This document shows positions 63,404-64,000 of a stretch of 64,000 nucleotides of DNA, piece after piece. Each line of letters opens with the position of its first letter. Within the stretch, counting starts at the first letter, position 1. The position numbers were made by a program, and so were the translations under genes. The notes under the pieces are model-generated. The model had not been told where the DNA came from. It made no database searches and worked only from the letters and a program-made list of their open reading frames with translations. Source of the stretch: MFD04580-c1 sp963702995 (GTDB taxonomy: Bacteria; Planctomycetota; Phycisphaerae; Tepidisphaerales; Tepidisphaeraceae). The DNA lies in NCBI GenBank assembly GCA_963702995.1, contig OY969783.1:4588001-4652000 (forward strand), given 5' to 3'.

Positions 63404-64000
63404 ATGCAATTCCCCATCGATTCCCTGGACGACCCGCGCGTCGCGCCGTATCGGAACTTGAAGGACCGGGCGCTGGACCGAAGCGGCGGCGCGTTCATCG
63501 CGGAAGGGGAGCATCTGGTCCGGCGGCTGCTCGCGAGCGACTTTGTCGTTGATTCGGTCTTCCTTTCGGAACGACGGGCCGCGGAAGTGGCCGATGTCGT
63601 TCCGGCCACGATCCCTGTCTATGTGGCCTCTACCCGCCTGATGGAGAAGGTCTTGGGGTTTAAGTTCCATTCCGGGGTGATCGCCTGCGGAAGGCGGAAG
63701 CCGCATCGGCCGCTGGAGGAGGTCATCCCGAAGGGGCGGGAGCGCCTGACGCTGATGATCTGCCCGGACATTTCCAACGTCGAGAATATCGGCGCCATCA
63801 TCCGGATTTCGGCCGCCTTCGGAGCGGATGCGCTCGTGCTCGGCGAGCGCTGCCATGACCCGTTCTGGCGGCAGTCGGTTCGGGTGTCGATGGGGGCGGT
63901 TTTTCACCTGCCGATCTACCAGTCCGCCGACCTCCGGGGCGATCTGGAGCGGCTCCGAAACGAGTGGGGGGTGGAACTGGCGGCAACGGTCCTCGACGGG
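63404..64000 (+). CDS. SpoU/TrmH-type RNA 2'-O-methyltransferase (3' partial)
   Basis: The frame is open to the right edge; 199 codons are visible. The N-terminal part is an RNA-binding substrate domain (ALDRSGGAFIAEGEHLVRRL, VIACGRRKPHRPLEE) and the SPOUT domain begins at LTLMICPDISNVENIGAIIR, then FGADALVLGERCHDPFWRQS and RVSMGAVFHLPIYQ. The N-E-N-I-G segment is the conserved SpoU motif 1. Expected substrate is a ribose in rRNA or tRNA. The start ATG at 63404 follows the terminator of the previous gene; no strong ribosome site is visible. Confidence 0.9.
   Translation, partial: MQFPIDSLDDPRVAPYRNLKDRALDRSGGAFIAEGEHLVRRLLASDFVVDSVFLSERRAAEVADVVPATIPVYVASTRLMEKVLGFKFHSGVIACGRRKPHRPLEEVIPKGRERLTLMICPDISNVENIGAIIRISAAFGADALVLGERCHDPFWRQSVRVSMGAVFHLPIYQSADLRGDLERLRNEWGVELAATVLDG

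Overview
The window is bacterial DNA, G+C-rich by eye, and fits a planctomycete, most likely a flagellated Phycisphaerae / Tepidisphaeraceae-type lineage. The signs are two secreted proteins with the planctomycete LEPR-XLL leader motif, a MoxR/DUF58/VWA (Bat-type) cluster with large VWA proteins, a secreted protein with a VPLPSA-type C-terminal sorting signal, Uma2 and GxxExxY nuclease-like genes, and intergenic hairpin repeats. No rRNA, tRNA, CRISPR array, transposase or phage module was recognised.

Layout. 0-6 kb: the 3' end of a sugar-phosphate isomerase-like gene, a small unknown gene, and a ferric-iron-type ABC import pair (binding protein and two-domain permease, no ATPase) that reads straight into a beta-propeller. 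6-16 kb: a Bat-type cluster (VWA, MoxR, zinc-ribbon protein, small proteins, DUF58, VWA), interrupted by a GxxExxY gene flanked by inverted repeats. 16-17.5 kb: an MFS transporter. 17.8-33.6 kb: a flagellar block entirely on the minus strand, in transcription order flgF, flgG, flgA, flgH, flgI, flgJ (rod-binding domain only), flgN, flgK, flgL, fliW, csrA and two flagellins. It combines the distal rod, P/L rings, hook-filament junction, filament and the FliW-CsrA control loop. 34-49 kb: mixed single genes (membrane proteins, LEPR-XLL secreted proteins, OsmC, FG-GAP protein, RimO, two Uma2 genes, a polytopic membrane protein). 47-56.7 kb: two dynamin-like membrane GTPases on either side of a lipoprotein and a very large AsmA-like protein. 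57-62 kb: PilZ protein, DUF2784 protein, then four overlapping or adjacent prepilin-like genes. 62-64 kb: the VPLPSA secreted protein and the 5' part of a SpoU/TrmH-type RNA methyltransferase.

At least five genes, probably seven or eight, are interrupted by a single frameshift while both halves remain well conserved. Most need one extra G or C in a short G/C run to be restored. This looks more like homopolymer consensus error than decay, and the affected genes are annotated across the break. Coordinates of starts were chosen from Shine-Dalgarno position, signal peptides and family N-termini. Family assignments come from reading the sequence, not from database searches.
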